Assembly (NCBI GenBank): GCA_964634645.1
Contig: CAZWKI010000005.1
Location: 1-43,990, forward strand
Length of the DNA: 43,990 nt
Origin: CAZWKI01 sp964634645
Lineage (GTDB): Bacteria > Patescibacteriota > Patescibacteriia > UBA1558 > S5-K13
Direction of reading: 5' to 3'
This document shows, piece after piece, positions 22,621 through 30,868 of the stretch; position 1 is the stretch's first letter; the number at the start of each line of letters is the position of its first letter. A program made the translations under genes and the position numbers. Under the pieces are notes generated by a model, which was not told where the DNA came from, searched no databases, and saw only the letters and a program-made list of their open reading frames with translations.

Positions 22621-23670
22621 GTGTACACTATAATAACACACAAAAAACCTCATCTTGATGAGGTGGTTGCCATTTGGTTGCTTCGTAAATTCGGAGAAAA
22701 CTCATTTCCCAGAATCAAAGAAGCAAAAGTAGAGTATTGGCAAACTGGCGGATTAACACCTGACGGTAGAAGCCCAGAAGAATGGGAATCCGAAGGAAAC
22801 ATTCTTATCGGTATTGGAAGGGGCCGATTTGATGAACACAACGATTCGAGTTCTTCTTCAGAAAGGCAGGCCGGAGAGTGCTCTGCTACTCTTGTCGCAA
22901 AATACCTTGGGATCGAAAAAGACCCAGCCCTTGAGCAGATATTGAGATATACTCTCAACAATGACTCAAAGGGGTCTTCATCTCCCTTCGATTTAGCGAA
23001 CTGCATCAAGCTCTTTAATTCTCAACTACCTGGTGCGTCCGAAATTCCACTTGAATGGACAGCCATGGCACTTGATGCAAAGTATGAGGAACAAAGCTCG
23101 TTCTTCAATGAAACAAAAGTTGAGTTTGATAAATTGGCCAAAATAGAAACCATCAAATGGGCCAATGGAAGAATATTCACTTTTGTCTTCATTGAATCAG
23201 ATAGTGAGCAGATGAACAAGTTTGCTCGCTCTGAATTCGGCTGCAATGCCGACATAGTCATGATCAAGCGGTCAAGTGGCAATGTCCAAATATTCTTCAA
23301 TCAGAAGACGGGACTCAAGCCATATGATTTGATAAAGATTCTCCGTACCGAGGAGCAAATAGCTCAATTTGGAGAAATAAAATTCAATGACTGGAAACAA
23401 CTCTCCAGCTACGGAACGTCATATGAGGGAGATGTCTGGTACATGCAGGAAAATACCCAGACCATCATGAATGGCTCAATAACGGCCAAAATTCCTGCGA
23501 CAAAAATGTCAAATGAAACACTACTCTTCGCTATTAGAATGGGTCTGAATCCAGACCAGTTCGAAAGCGAAAGAGAAGAAATCTGCAAAAAAGGAAATTG
23601 CGATGGGAAAAATTGTCCGCTATACAAATATGGACTTTCTCGCTGTGCAAATGTCCGCCGCCCGAAATAA
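22621..23670 (+). CDS. MYG1/DHH-like putative phosphoesterase with C-terminal Cys cluster
   Basis: 349 residues from GTG 22621, placed five bases after AAGGAGG. The N-terminal THKKPHLDEVVAIWLLRKFG and the later GIGRGRFDEHN recall the metal-binding motifs of MYG1 (UPF0160)/DHH hydrolases, THxxxxHxDE and DHH; GECSATLVAKYLG also fits that domain. The C-terminus has a Cys cluster CKKGNC-x4-C-x9-C that could bind zinc. Base composition and codon use are clearly less AT-rich than in neighbouring genes, pointing to recent transfer. It has its own consensus promoter and a terminator on each side, a self-contained cassette. MYG1 kinship is by motif only; substrate unknown. Confidence 0.5.
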   Translation: MYTIITHKKPHLDEVVAIWLLRKFGENSFPRIKEAKVEYWQTGGLTPDGRSPEEWESEGNILIGIGRGRFDEHNDSSSSSERQAGECSATLVAKYLGIEKDPALEQILRYTLNNDSKGSSSPFDLANCIKLFNSQLPGASEIPLEWTAMALDAKYEEQSSFFNETKVEFDKLAKIETIKWANGRIFTFVFIESDSEQMNKFARSEFGCNADIVMIKRSSGNVQIFFNQKTGLKPYDLIKILRTEEQIAQFGEIKFNDWKQLSSYGTSYEGDVWYMQENTQTIMNGSITAKIPATKMSNETLLFAIRMGLNPDQFESEREEICKKGNCDGKNCPLYKYGLSRCANVRRPK

Positions 23671-23692
23671 CGGACGGCAAATAAAAAAACCA

Positions 23693-23727
23693 AGAAGCCC
23701 TTCCAATCGGTCGGGCCTCTTTTTTTA
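23693..23727 (+). terminator. Rho-independent terminator
   Basis: AGAAGCCC / GGGCCTCT (one mismatch) with a 12-base loop, then seven T. It may work in both directions between the converging genes. Confidence 0.75.
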
Positions 23728-23744
23728 TTCTAAAAAAACAAATA

Positions 23745-25253
23745 TCAATTACTGATTCTAAATAATATTTCTATATTATCATTGTTTGATAAGTTGATAG
23801 CTTGAAATTTTTTGAATTTATCTTTGAAACCACTGAAATATGCGTTTTTGTTTTTCTCATTTACAAAATCAAGATAGAAATATTCTTTTACTTCTTTGTT
23901 TTGAATATGGTTATATGAATTTATGTTGTTACAAAATAAATATATAGAATCTTTATTGTTTGAAATCACACTATTTTCACTACACTCTGCTAAAAATATA
24001 TTTGACGTGCTTGAGGATGATAAATTTTTAAACTTAATGCCATTTTCATCTTGCTCAATAAGATTTATTGCTTTGGGATTTATATAATACTCTGTTGCAT
24101 AAGAAGAGTCTGGTAATTTTATAGATCGCTTTGAGGGATTCAAATGCCCAAGAAGTGTTTTATAAATATATTCTATCTCTACCGCATCTTTTCCATAAAA
24201 TATGAAATTATTATTTTTGTATACAAAAAACGAAAATGGCGGATTTAATTTTGTAAGTTCTTCGCCCACATTAATTGTATAGGGAATTTGTATAATAGAA
24301 TTTAAATATTTTTCAATATTACTTCCAAAATTAACACTTTCTGATAATTTCTTATCTATATTTTGATAAAGCAATACAAATTCCTCTAAATTAATATTGT
24401 GGCTATCTATATTTATATCTAGAAATTCATTATTACTAAAAGAAACATCAATTCCCTGATTTGAAAAATTTGCATTTAAAAATATCTTGTTATTTTTTGT
24501 ATTTTTGTATAATTTACCTAGATTTTTTATAAATGTTTTTGAATTGTCTATATTATAATCAATTATTTTTATTTTAATGCCTGAATCATTTTTAAAATAT
24601 TCTGAAAACTCTTGTTTTATACTGTTTACATAATTAAATTTTCCGTCTTTTGAATTCTTATCCAAAATATTCTTTAGTAACTCTTCATCATTTGATATTA
24701 TAATTGAATAATCATTAAAATTGGATAAAAATATTTTTCCATTTTTATTATTAAACACAAGGTTTTCTTTGATGTCTATTGAATATGGATAAATTTTTGA
24801 TTTGTTATATACATATACTCTATCTTCTTTTCCAATAAGAGAAACTATATTTGAAAAAGCTGAAAAATTACTTACATTTGCAACAATAGCTTGTGATTTT
24901 TCATTTTCTATTATATAAACGTTTTTTCCAAAGTAGCCAAGAAGTAAGTCTATTTTTTTTCTATCAGAATTAATAATTTTTGATAAATTATTTTTGAAAT
25001 CATCAACTATTTTTATTTCATAGCTATTTTTTGATAATATTTTATCAACATTAATTATTTGGGTAAGAGCTTTTGTATTCTCTGGAATTGATGAATCAAG
25101 CGACATATTTACATAAGAAACAAAATGGCACTTTTTTGCAATAAATACACAAATCAAAAGAACGACAAAAACTATAAGTGAAATCTTTGTCACTCTTTTT
25201 ATTAATTCTTGCTTTTGTTCTTTTTGCCAATGAAATTCTGGATTGAAATTCAT
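23745..25253 (-). CDS. Single-pass membrane protein downstream of pnp, unknown function
   Basis: 502 residues: ~22 cytoplasmic residues, a membrane helix (ISLIVFVVLLICVFIA, about 24-39), then a long Asn/Lys/Ile-rich extracytoplasmic domain. The beginning of that domain (SSIPENTKALTQIINVDKIL) and its repeated beta/alpha pattern recall DUF3352-type proteins, but I cannot confirm the family. It starts 21 bases after the pnp stop and is probably co-transcribed with rpsO-pnp, which does not by itself indicate a role in RNA decay. Confidence 0.55.
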   Translation of the reverse strand: MNFNPEFHWQKEQKQELIKRVTKISLIVFVVLLICVFIAKKCHFVSYVNMSLDSSIPENTKALTQIINVDKILSKNSYEIKIVDDFKNNLSKIINSDRKKIDLLLGYFGKNVYIIENEKSQAIVANVSNFSAFSNIVSLIGKEDRVYVYNKSKIYPYSIDIKENLVFNNKNGKIFLSNFNDYSIIISNDEELLKNILDKNSKDGKFNYVNSIKQEFSEYFKNDSGIKIKIIDYNIDNSKTFIKNLGKLYKNTKNNKIFLNANFSNQGIDVSFSNNEFLDINIDSHNINLEEFVLLYQNIDKKLSESVNFGSNIEKYLNSIIQIPYTINVGEELTKLNPPFSFFVYKNNNFIFYGKDAVEIEYIYKTLLGHLNPSKRSIKLPDSSYATEYYINPKAINLIEQDENGIKFKNLSSSSTSNIFLAECSENSVISNNKDSIYLFCNNINSYNHIQNKEVKEYFYLDFVNEKNKNAYFSGFKDKFKKFQAINLSNNDNIEILFRISN

Positions 25254-25274
25254 TTGATATAAGATAAATTAAAA

Positions 25275-27506
25275 TTAAAACCTCTTTTTATGACCAAAGA
25301 AAGAGCCTTTTTTGTCGTTTCTATCATTTCTATGAAAACTATTTCTATCATTGTAAGATCTTTCTGGATTTGTGTTTGGAATTAAAGCTTTTATAGAAAG
25401 TGATGTCCTTCCTCTTTCTTCGTCTACATCAATAACCTTTACTTTCACGTTATCACCTTCGTGTAAAAAATCGGAAACACGCTCAACTCTTTCGTGTTTT
25501 ATTTCTGATACATGAACCATTCCATCTTTGCCAGGAAGTATTTCAACAATTGCACCTATTTCTCCGCCTCTTTGATCTTTTAAGATTTGAGTTACCTTGC
25601 CATCATATATTTCTCCAACTTGAACTTTTTTCAACATATTTTTTATAAACTCTATTGCATCATCAGAACTTTTTTGATCAATGGCTGTTACAAAAACAAT
25701 TCCGCTCTGATCTATATCAATCTGTACGCCATAAGTTTCAACGATTTTATTAATTGTTTTTCCGCCTGCTCCAATAACTTCTCTAATTTGTTCTGGATCA
25801 ATTGTAAGAGATATTACTCTTGGTGCATATTGTGATAATTCTTTCCTTGGTTCAGAAATAGTATTAGCCATTATATCAAGAATTTGCAGTCTTGCTATTT
25901 TTGCTTTATCTAGAGTTTCTCTAATTTGTTCCAGTGTTATCCCGCCAAGCTTTATATCAAGTTGAATCGCTGTAATTCCATCTCTAGTTCCAGCAACCTT
26001 GAAATCCATATCTCCACTGTGATCTTCTACTCCCTGAATATCTGTAAGAATTACATAATCTTTTTTGTCTTTGCTTGTAATAAGTCCCATTGCAATTCCA
26101 GCGACTGGTTTTTTTATTGGAACTCCTGCATCCATAAGAGCAAGTGTTGATCCGCAGGCAGATGCTTGAGATGAAGAACCATTTGATCCAAGAACTTCAG
26201 AAACAACTCTTATTGTATATGGAAATTCTTCTTTGTCTGGCAATACTGGAATAAGAGCGTTTTCAGCAAGAGCACCGTGACCTATTTCTCTTCTTGAATT
26301 TCCTCTTTTCATTGATACTTCACCGACAGAAAATCCTGGAAAATTATAATGGTGCATATATCTCTTTTTTCCACCGATTTCCATTCCATCAAGTAATTGT
26401 TCTTCTCCTGGTGCGCCAAGAGTCACAATTGATAAAACCTGAGTTTCACCACGCTGAAACAATCCCGTTCCATGTGTTCTATTAAACAACCCCACTTCAC
26501 AACTTATTTCTCTTATTTCATCTACTTTACGTCTATCTGGTCTTATTTTGTCTCTTAAAATCATTTCTCTTGCTTTTTCTGTAAGCGTTTCGTCAAGCCT
26601 GCGCAAAGCAAATGCTCTAGCGTCTTTTGAAACCTCATTATCAACTTTCAATATTTCATTTAATTCATCTGATAATTTCTTTATATTTTCTTTTGTCTTG
26701 TTTTTGTCTGGATCAAAAATAATTTTTACATCTTTTTCTTTGAAAAAATCTTCTAATTTTTGATTTATCATTTGTTCAAGTGAGATAATTTCTTCTGTTT
26801 TTTCTTCTGTTGAGATTTTTTCTGCTCCAATTTCTTTTTGTATAGCAATTACAAATTCTATTAGTTTCTTGATATGTTTGTTTGCAAATTCGATTGCTTC
26901 AAACACTTCGCTTTCTTGGTTTTCTTTGCACCTTGCTTCAATCATATCAATACCGTGTATAGTTCCAGTTACAAAAACTTCATAATCGCTTTTTTCTTGC
27001 GCAGAAAATGTTGGATTTAAGACAAGTTCTCCGTTTATTCTTCCAATAGAAAATCCTGCTGCAGGACCATCCCAAGGAATCTTTGATATTGAAAGCGCGA
27101 TTGAAGCTCCCATAAGAGCCACAAAACTTGGATCATTTTCTCCATCATACTCTAATACCGTTGCAACTACCTGAACATCTCTTCTCATATTTTCATCAAA
27201 AAGCGGTCTTATAGATCTATCTATTACGCGACCAGTGAGAATTGCTTCATCTGTTGGTTGACCTTCTTTTTTTACCCACCTTGAACCTTTTATTTTGCCA
27301 GCTGCATACATTTTCTCATCATAGTCAACGGTGAGGGGGAAAAAATCAACCCCCTCTCTCTTTTCTCCCAAAACCGCAGTAACCAGAACTGAAGTTCCTT
27401 CATAACGAACCAAACAACTTGCGGTAGCCTGTTGAGCGAATTTGCCTATTTCAACTATCAGTTTACGTCCAGCAAAATCTATTGAATATTCTTTTTTTGG
27501 ATACAT
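25275..27506 (-). CDS. pnp: Polyribonucleotide nucleotidyltransferase (PNPase)
   Basis: 743 residues with all PNPase domains: first RNase PH domain (about 1-225; VDFFPLTVDYDEKMYAAGKIKG), helical linker, second RNase PH domain with the active-site FNRTHGTGLFQRGETQ, FPGFSVGEVSMKRGNSRREIGHG and GSNGSSSQASACG stretches, KH domain (EVIGAGGKTINKI), S1 domain (GKDGMVHVSEI) and a basic, Arg/Asn-rich tail. It degrades RNA 3'-5' phosphorolytically, in the cytoplasm. The rpsO-pnp order is the one known across bacteria. Confidence 0.97.
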   Translation of the reverse strand: MYPKKEYSIDFAGRKLIVEIGKFAQQATASCLVRYEGTSVLVTAVLGEKREGVDFFPLTVDYDEKMYAAGKIKGSRWVKKEGQPTDEAILTGRVIDRSIRPLFDENMRRDVQVVATVLEYDGENDPSFVALMGASIALSISKIPWDGPAAGFSIGRINGELVLNPTFSAQEKSDYEVFVTGTIHGIDMIEARCKENQESEVFEAIEFANKHIKKLIEFVIAIQKEIGAEKISTEEKTEEIISLEQMINQKLEDFFKEKDVKIIFDPDKNKTKENIKKLSDELNEILKVDNEVSKDARAFALRRLDETLTEKAREMILRDKIRPDRRKVDEIREISCEVGLFNRTHGTGLFQRGETQVLSIVTLGAPGEEQLLDGMEIGGKKRYMHHYNFPGFSVGEVSMKRGNSRREIGHGALAENALIPVLPDKEEFPYTIRVVSEVLGSNGSSSQASACGSTLALMDAGVPIKKPVAGIAMGLITSKDKKDYVILTDIQGVEDHSGDMDFKVAGTRDGITAIQLDIKLGGITLEQIRETLDKAKIARLQILDIMANTISEPRKELSQYAPRVISLTIDPEQIREVIGAGGKTINKIVETYGVQIDIDQSGIVFVTAIDQKSSDDAIEFIKNMLKKVQVGEIYDGKVTQILKDQRGGEIGAIVEILPGKDGMVHVSEIKHERVERVSDFLHEGDNVKVKVIDVDEERGRTSLSIKALIPNTNPERSYNDRNSFHRNDRNDKKGSFFGHKKRF

Positions 27507-27604
27507 ATTTTTATTTTGACCTGTATACCCCTATTTTTTAAGTAACAAGTTTCTTTTTCTTTATATAAGAAAAATTAGTTTCTTAAGATACTACTAATAT
27601 TTCG

Positions 27605-27970
27605 CTATTCTTTGTCTTCTTCTTCTAAAGATTCACCCGCCAACTCTTTGTCTACATCTTCAATTATTTTATCTTCAAGTTCAAGCGCCATATCAGCCAT
27701 TCTTGTAATCTTCAGACTAAGCTTTTTTACGATTTTTTCAAAGCTTTCTTTGTTGTCTCTTTCTAAATATCTTAGAAGTTTTCTTCTTTGGTTTAGTTTC
27801 TTTACAAGTCCACGACGTGATGAAAAATCTTTTTTGTGAAGCTTCAAATGCTCTGTAAGATCTTTTACTTCTTCTGTCAAAATTGCAATTTGTACCTCAC
27901 AAGAACCCGTGTCATTTGCATGGGTTTTGAACTTTTTAATAATCTCGTCCTTTCTTTTTTTGTCTAACAT
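27605..27970 (-). CDS. rpsO: 30S ribosomal protein S15
   Basis: 121 residues from ATG 27970 (MLDKKRKDEI), with AAAGGA upstream; a longer reading would run into the structured leader. Conserved S15 features: THANDTGSCEVQIAILTE, LTEHLKLHKKDFSSRRGL and the basic LNQRRKLLRYLERDN. S15 binds the 16S rRNA central domain early in 30S assembly. S15 is usually about 89 residues; here ~30 acidic residues (ELEDKIIEDVDKELAGESLEEEDKE region) are added at the C-terminus. The gene heads the rpsO-pnp operon, with a ~114-base structured leader. Confidence 0.95.
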   Translation of the reverse strand: MLDKKRKDEIIKKFKTHANDTGSCEVQIAILTEEVKDLTEHLKLHKKDFSSRRGLVKKLNQRRKLLRYLERDNKESFEKIVKKLSLKITRMADMALELEDKIIEDVDKELAGESLEEEDKE

Positions 27971-27994
27971 ATTTGTTAGTCCTTTCTTTCGCTT

Positions 27995-28018
27995 ACCAAG
28001 TTTTGGTCGGACAACCAA
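27995..28018 (-). promoter_or_regulatory. Mutually exclusive hairpins in the rpsO leader
   Basis: On the minus strand TTGGT (28018-28014), ACCAA (28007-28003) and TTGGT (27999-27995) follow one another. The middle segment can pair with either neighbour, giving two alternative hairpins 10-15 bases before the ribosome-binding site (27984-27980). This suits S15 autoregulation. A further hairpin TCAAGC/GCTTGA lies at 28040-28054. Confidence 0.5.
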
Positions 28019-28090
28019 TTACCGAGTAAACGTGATTAGTCAAGCTATGCTTGATTTTTTTAAAATTCTAAAAGTTATAAAACTTATAAA

Positions 28091-28119
28091 AATATAGCAT
28101 TTTATAAAGCAAAAGTCAA
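28091..28119 (-). promoter_or_regulatory. Promoter of rpsO-pnp
   Basis: Minus strand -35 TTGACT (28119-28114), 17-base spacer, extended -10 TG-C-TATATT (28096-28091). Confidence 0.75.
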
Positions 28120-28150
28120 TTGTGGGGCACTAATCTTAAAAAAGCGAATT

Positions 28151-28179
28151 TTGTATATTAATATAAAAAATGTTATATT
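28151..28179 (+). promoter_or_regulatory. Leaderless promoter of the 28186 gene
   Basis: -35 TTGTAT (28151-28156), 17-base spacer, extended -10 TG-T-TATATT (28174-28179), ending six bases before ATG 28186. Confidence 0.6.
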
Positions 28180-28185
28180 TATTCT

Positions 28186-28416
28186 ATGAATATAAATAAA
28201 AATAATATTAAAAAGCTATACCCCCTATTTTTTATAGCTTTTATTGTTTTATTAAATATGCTGGGCAAAAATATTTGGATATTTTTTATAATCTTAATAA
28301 TAATATTTTTATATAAAAAAATAAACTTAAAAAAATTTATAAACAAAAATATGGGTGAGACAATAAATTTGGATGATTTAAAAATGAAAAAAAATATGAA
28401 AAAAATATTTTTTTGA
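28186..28416 (+). CDS. Two-helix membrane segment, probably the N-terminal part of the prohibitin-like protein
   Basis: 76 residues with two hydrophobic helices (LYPLFFIAFIVLLNML and IWIFFIILIIIFLY), then a Lys-rich stretch ending MKKNMKKIFF before TGA. The next gene continues in the same frame directly after this stop (VILAILILWLFF...), completing a third membrane helix and the prohibitin domain. A single change of TGA to TGG would fuse the two. Either the gene is interrupted by a nonsense change (or sequence error) or a short protein is made. The promoter lies directly before this ORF, not before the prohibitin part. Confidence 0.6.
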   Translation: MNINKNNIKKLYPLFFIAFIVLLNMLGKNIWIFFIILIIIFLYKKINLKKFINKNMGETINLDDLKMKKNMKKIFF

Positions 28417-28431
28417 GTCATATTAGCCATA

Positions 28432-29217
28432 TTGATACTTTGGCTTTTCTTTTCTTCTATAATTATTATTGATGCGGGTGAAACGGGTGTTTATTCATTA
28501 TTTGGAAGAGTAAAAAATGAAGAATTAAAATCTGGATTTCACCTTGTGATACCGCTTGCAAGAGTTCATAAAATGACCATAAGAACAGAAGAATATACAA
28601 TGAGCATAGCTACAAAAGAGGGTAAAAAAACTGGCGATGATTCTATATTGGCTCTTACAAAAGAGGGTCTTAGCGTTACTCTTGATATCACAATTCTCTA
28701 TAGATTAAATGAAGACTCTGCTTCTGATGTTTACAAAACCCTTGGTCTTGACTATGAATCAAAAATTATAAGGCCAGAGATAAGAAGCTCTATTAGAGAA
28801 GTGATAGCAAATTATGAAGCAAAAGATATTTATTCAGAAAAAAGACAGGCCACTGCAATAGGTATTTTGGATAGTTTGAAACTAAAACTAGAACCCCGCG
28901 GAATAATAATAGAAGACGTATTGCTTAGAAATGTAAATCTTCCTGCAAACCTTGCTCAATCAATACAAGAAAAACTTCAGGCAGAACAAGAAGCTCAAAA
29001 ATATGATTTCTTGCTTGATAGAGAAACAAAAGAAAAACAAAGAAAAATAATTGAAGCAGAGGGTCAGCGCGATTCTCAAAAAATTATAAACGAAGGATTA
29101 AGTGAAAATTACTTGTATTATTTATATATAAATCAATTAAAAGAAAGACCCGGCACAATATACATACCAACAAGTCCCTCTACTGGAATGCCGTTATTTA
29201 AAAATATTGGTCAATAG
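28432..29217 (+). CDS. Prohibitin/SPFH family membrane protein
   Basis: 261 residues from TTG 28432, a weak start; the real protein may begin at 28186 by reading through TGA 28414. A membrane helix (WLFFSSIIIID) leads into the band-7 domain (AGETGVYSLFGRVKNEEL, GFHLVIPLARVHKM), the AIREVI-like SSIREVIANYEAKDIYSEKR and a coiled coil (LQAEQEAQKYDFLLDRE). Prohibitins form ring or cage assemblies on membranes and hold protease or scaffold partners. It ends in a terminator and has no ftsH neighbour. Family assignment is strong; the start is uncertain. Confidence 0.85.
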   Translation: MILWLFFSSIIIIDAGETGVYSLFGRVKNEELKSGFHLVIPLARVHKMTIRTEEYTMSIATKEGKKTGDDSILALTKEGLSVTLDITILYRLNEDSASDVYKTLGLDYESKIIRPEIRSSIREVIANYEAKDIYSEKRQATAIGILDSLKLKLEPRGIIIEDVLLRNVNLPANLAQSIQEKLQAEQEAQKYDFLLDRETKEKQRKIIEAEGQRDSQKIINEGLSENYLYYLYINQLKERPGTIYIPTSPSTGMPLFKNIGQ

Positions 29218-29234
29218 TAATGGTTTAAATTTTA

Positions 29235-29270
29235 AAATAACCTAGTTTTTAAGCTGGGTTATTTTTTATT
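29235..29270 (+). terminator. Rho-independent terminator after the prohibitin gene
   Basis: AAATAACC / GGTTATTT stem, with inner TAG/CTG pairing, followed by TTTTATTATT. Confidence 0.8.
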
Positions 29271-29340
29271 ATTAGTACTTGATTTTTTTGATAAAATATA
29301 CTATATTTATATTACTTTTACGCAAATATTGGTGATAAAA

Positions 29341-29435
29341 ATTGAAAATTTCAAAATAACCTGCCCCGCCAATGGAGTGGGTAAATTAAAAATACTTTGT
29401 CGCTATCTGCCTGCTCTAAAGCTACAGCAGACGAG
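29341..29435. repeat. Partial duplicate of the tRNA-Glu upstream region with GC-rich insertions
   Basis: ATTGAAAATTTCAAAATA occurs here and again at about 29467; TTTGTCGCTATC, the tRNA-Glu 5' end, occurs at about 29397 and again at 29500. In the first copy these are followed by GC-rich pieces (CCTGCCCCGCC; CTGCCTGCTCTAAAGC...CAGCAGACGAG) that do not belong to a tRNA. So the first copy is a broken duplicate carrying small hairpin elements. Confidence 0.5.
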
Positions 29436-29502
29436 TTGCTTAAATTGTGTATGTATTTAAAGAAAAATTGAAAATTTCAAAATAGTAAATTTAAAATATT
29501 TT

Positions 29503-29577
29503 GTCGCTATCGTCTAGTGGTTAGGACATCAGGTTTTCATCCTGGCAACCGGGGTTCGATTCCCCGTAGCGATACCA
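29503..29577 (+). tRNA. tRNA-Glu (anticodon TTC), CCA encoded
   Basis: 75 bases form a full cloverleaf: acceptor GTCGCTA/TAGCGAT (G-U first pair), D arm with AGTGGTTAGGACA, anticodon stem TCAGG/CCTGG with loop TTTTCAT (anticodon TTC at 29536-29538), T arm CGGGG-TTCGATT-CCCCG, discriminator A and encoded CCA (29575-29577). Confidence 0.96.
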
Positions 29578-29586
29578 TCCAAAAAC

Positions 29587-29611
29587 ACACTTTATTTAAA
29601 GTGTTTTTTTG
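29587..29611 (+). terminator. Terminator after tRNA-Glu
   Basis: ACACTTT / AAAGTGT with an ATTT loop followed by seven T. Confidence 0.85.
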
Positions 29612-29710
29612 TTTTATTTAAACATAGAGAATATCCACATTATAAAGTATTAATATATTTGAAATTAATGAATATACTTGCTAATATTTAATAGTAATGA
29701 TGAATAAATT

Positions 29711-30834
29711 ATGAAAATTAATTTTGGTTTCAAAATAGCTATTTTGTGGGTCATTATCATAGAATTGATAATGCTCTTTTTTTTGCATCGCACTGAAGTT
29801 TCTGATAACTGGAAAACCTTTCCTTCTGTAACAGCAAAAACATGGGCTATTCCAAAAGAAAAATCTTTCCTACAATATAACTCTTATTGGGACGGTAATT
29901 GGTATCTGGGCATAGCCAAAGATGGATACATTATAAATCCAGGAAAANNNNNNNNNNAAAAGAATCAAACATTGTTTTTTTTCCACTTTATCCTATTGCA
30001 ATGAGAATTGTAAAAACAATTACCACTCTACCATGGAATGTAGCTGGCTCACTTGTAAGTATTTTGGCTATTATTGCGGCTATTAGCGTTCTTTTTGTTG
30101 AAATAAAAGAGCAGTGGGGAAAGTCTATAGCAAGACGATCTGTTTTTTATATACTTATTTTTCCATCAGCCTTTTTCTTCAGTGTAATGTATACTGAATC
30201 TTTGTTTATTTTATTATCTGTCTTGTGTTTTTATAATCTACGCAAAGAAAGATGGTTCTTGGTAGGAATAATAGCCGCCCTCGCAACCCTAACGAAGACA
30301 ATGGGTATTATTTTTTTTCCAATAACTATTCTAGGTTATTGGATTTACTATCGTAAAATTAATACAAAAATTATCTGGCTATTTTTGCCAATTATTGCCC
30401 TAGCTACTTGGATGATATATTGTAAATATCAATTTGGTGATTGGCTAGCATTTGCACACGGTCAACAATTTTTTCATCGTCCTGTGGGTAATTTTAGTTG
30501 GCAAGCTCTATGGTCAGCACCAACAGCAGGTGACAAAACAATTTTATTTATAGATAGTCTTAGTGCCTTATTAGCTTTGACCTGTGGAATTATTTTAATA
30601 TTTTGGAAAAAATTTACTTATGCTCTATATGTTATTTTGGGAACTCTGATACCACTCGCATCGGGTACGTGGCAAAGCATGAATCGTTATGTATTAATTT
30701 TATTTCCAATTTTTATAGTTCTTGCAGTATTTGGAAAACGCTATATATGGCTTCATTATTTTTACATTATGGTAATGCCAATGTTGCTCGCAATGCACAT
30801 AATTCAATTTGTACATTTTGCTTGGGCTGGTTAA
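29711..30834 (+). CDS. PIG-V-like / GT-C mannosyltransferase family membrane protein (gap inside)
   Basis: About 370 residues with about eight membrane helices. The first part (before the gap) has an N-terminal helix and YWDGNWYLGIAKDGY; the part after the gap continues NIVFFPLYPIAMRIV, the two landmark motifs of PIG-V-type glycosyltransferases that use lipid-linked sugars. They read in different frames because of the 10-N filler at 29947-29956. Joining the contig ends on their shared AAAA gives an in-frame PGKESNIVFFPLYP. It probably adds sugars to surface lipids or glycans outside the membrane. Donor and acceptor cannot be told. Confidence 0.8.
29947..29956. other. Assembly gap (10 N)
   Basis: Flanked by GGAAAA on the left and AAAAGAA on the right. 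The reading frames require a true length of 2 modulo 3; an overlap of 4 bases (that is, -4) fits. Confidence 0.98.
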
Positions 30835-30853
30835 AAATTAATTGTTTAACTTG

Positions 30854-30862
30854 TGTTATAAT
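30854..30862 (+). promoter_or_regulatory. Leaderless promoter of the 30869 gene
   Basis: Extended -10 TG-T-TATAAT (TATAAT at 30857-30862), six bases before ATG 30869. Confidence 0.55.
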
Positions 30863-30868
30863 TGTATT

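Noticed and set aside
22650..23693. Minus-strand frames opposite the MYG1-like gene
   Set aside because: Long antisense frames arise here because the gene is less AT-rich; the plus strand has a perfect promoter, a ribosome-binding site and family motifs.
28414..28416. In-frame TGA as sign of a recoded genetic code (TGA = Gly, as in Gracilibacteria/SR1)
   Set aside because: Other genes end cleanly at TGA (for example 37123-37125), and large conserved genes such as pnp, comM and manB contain no internal TGA.
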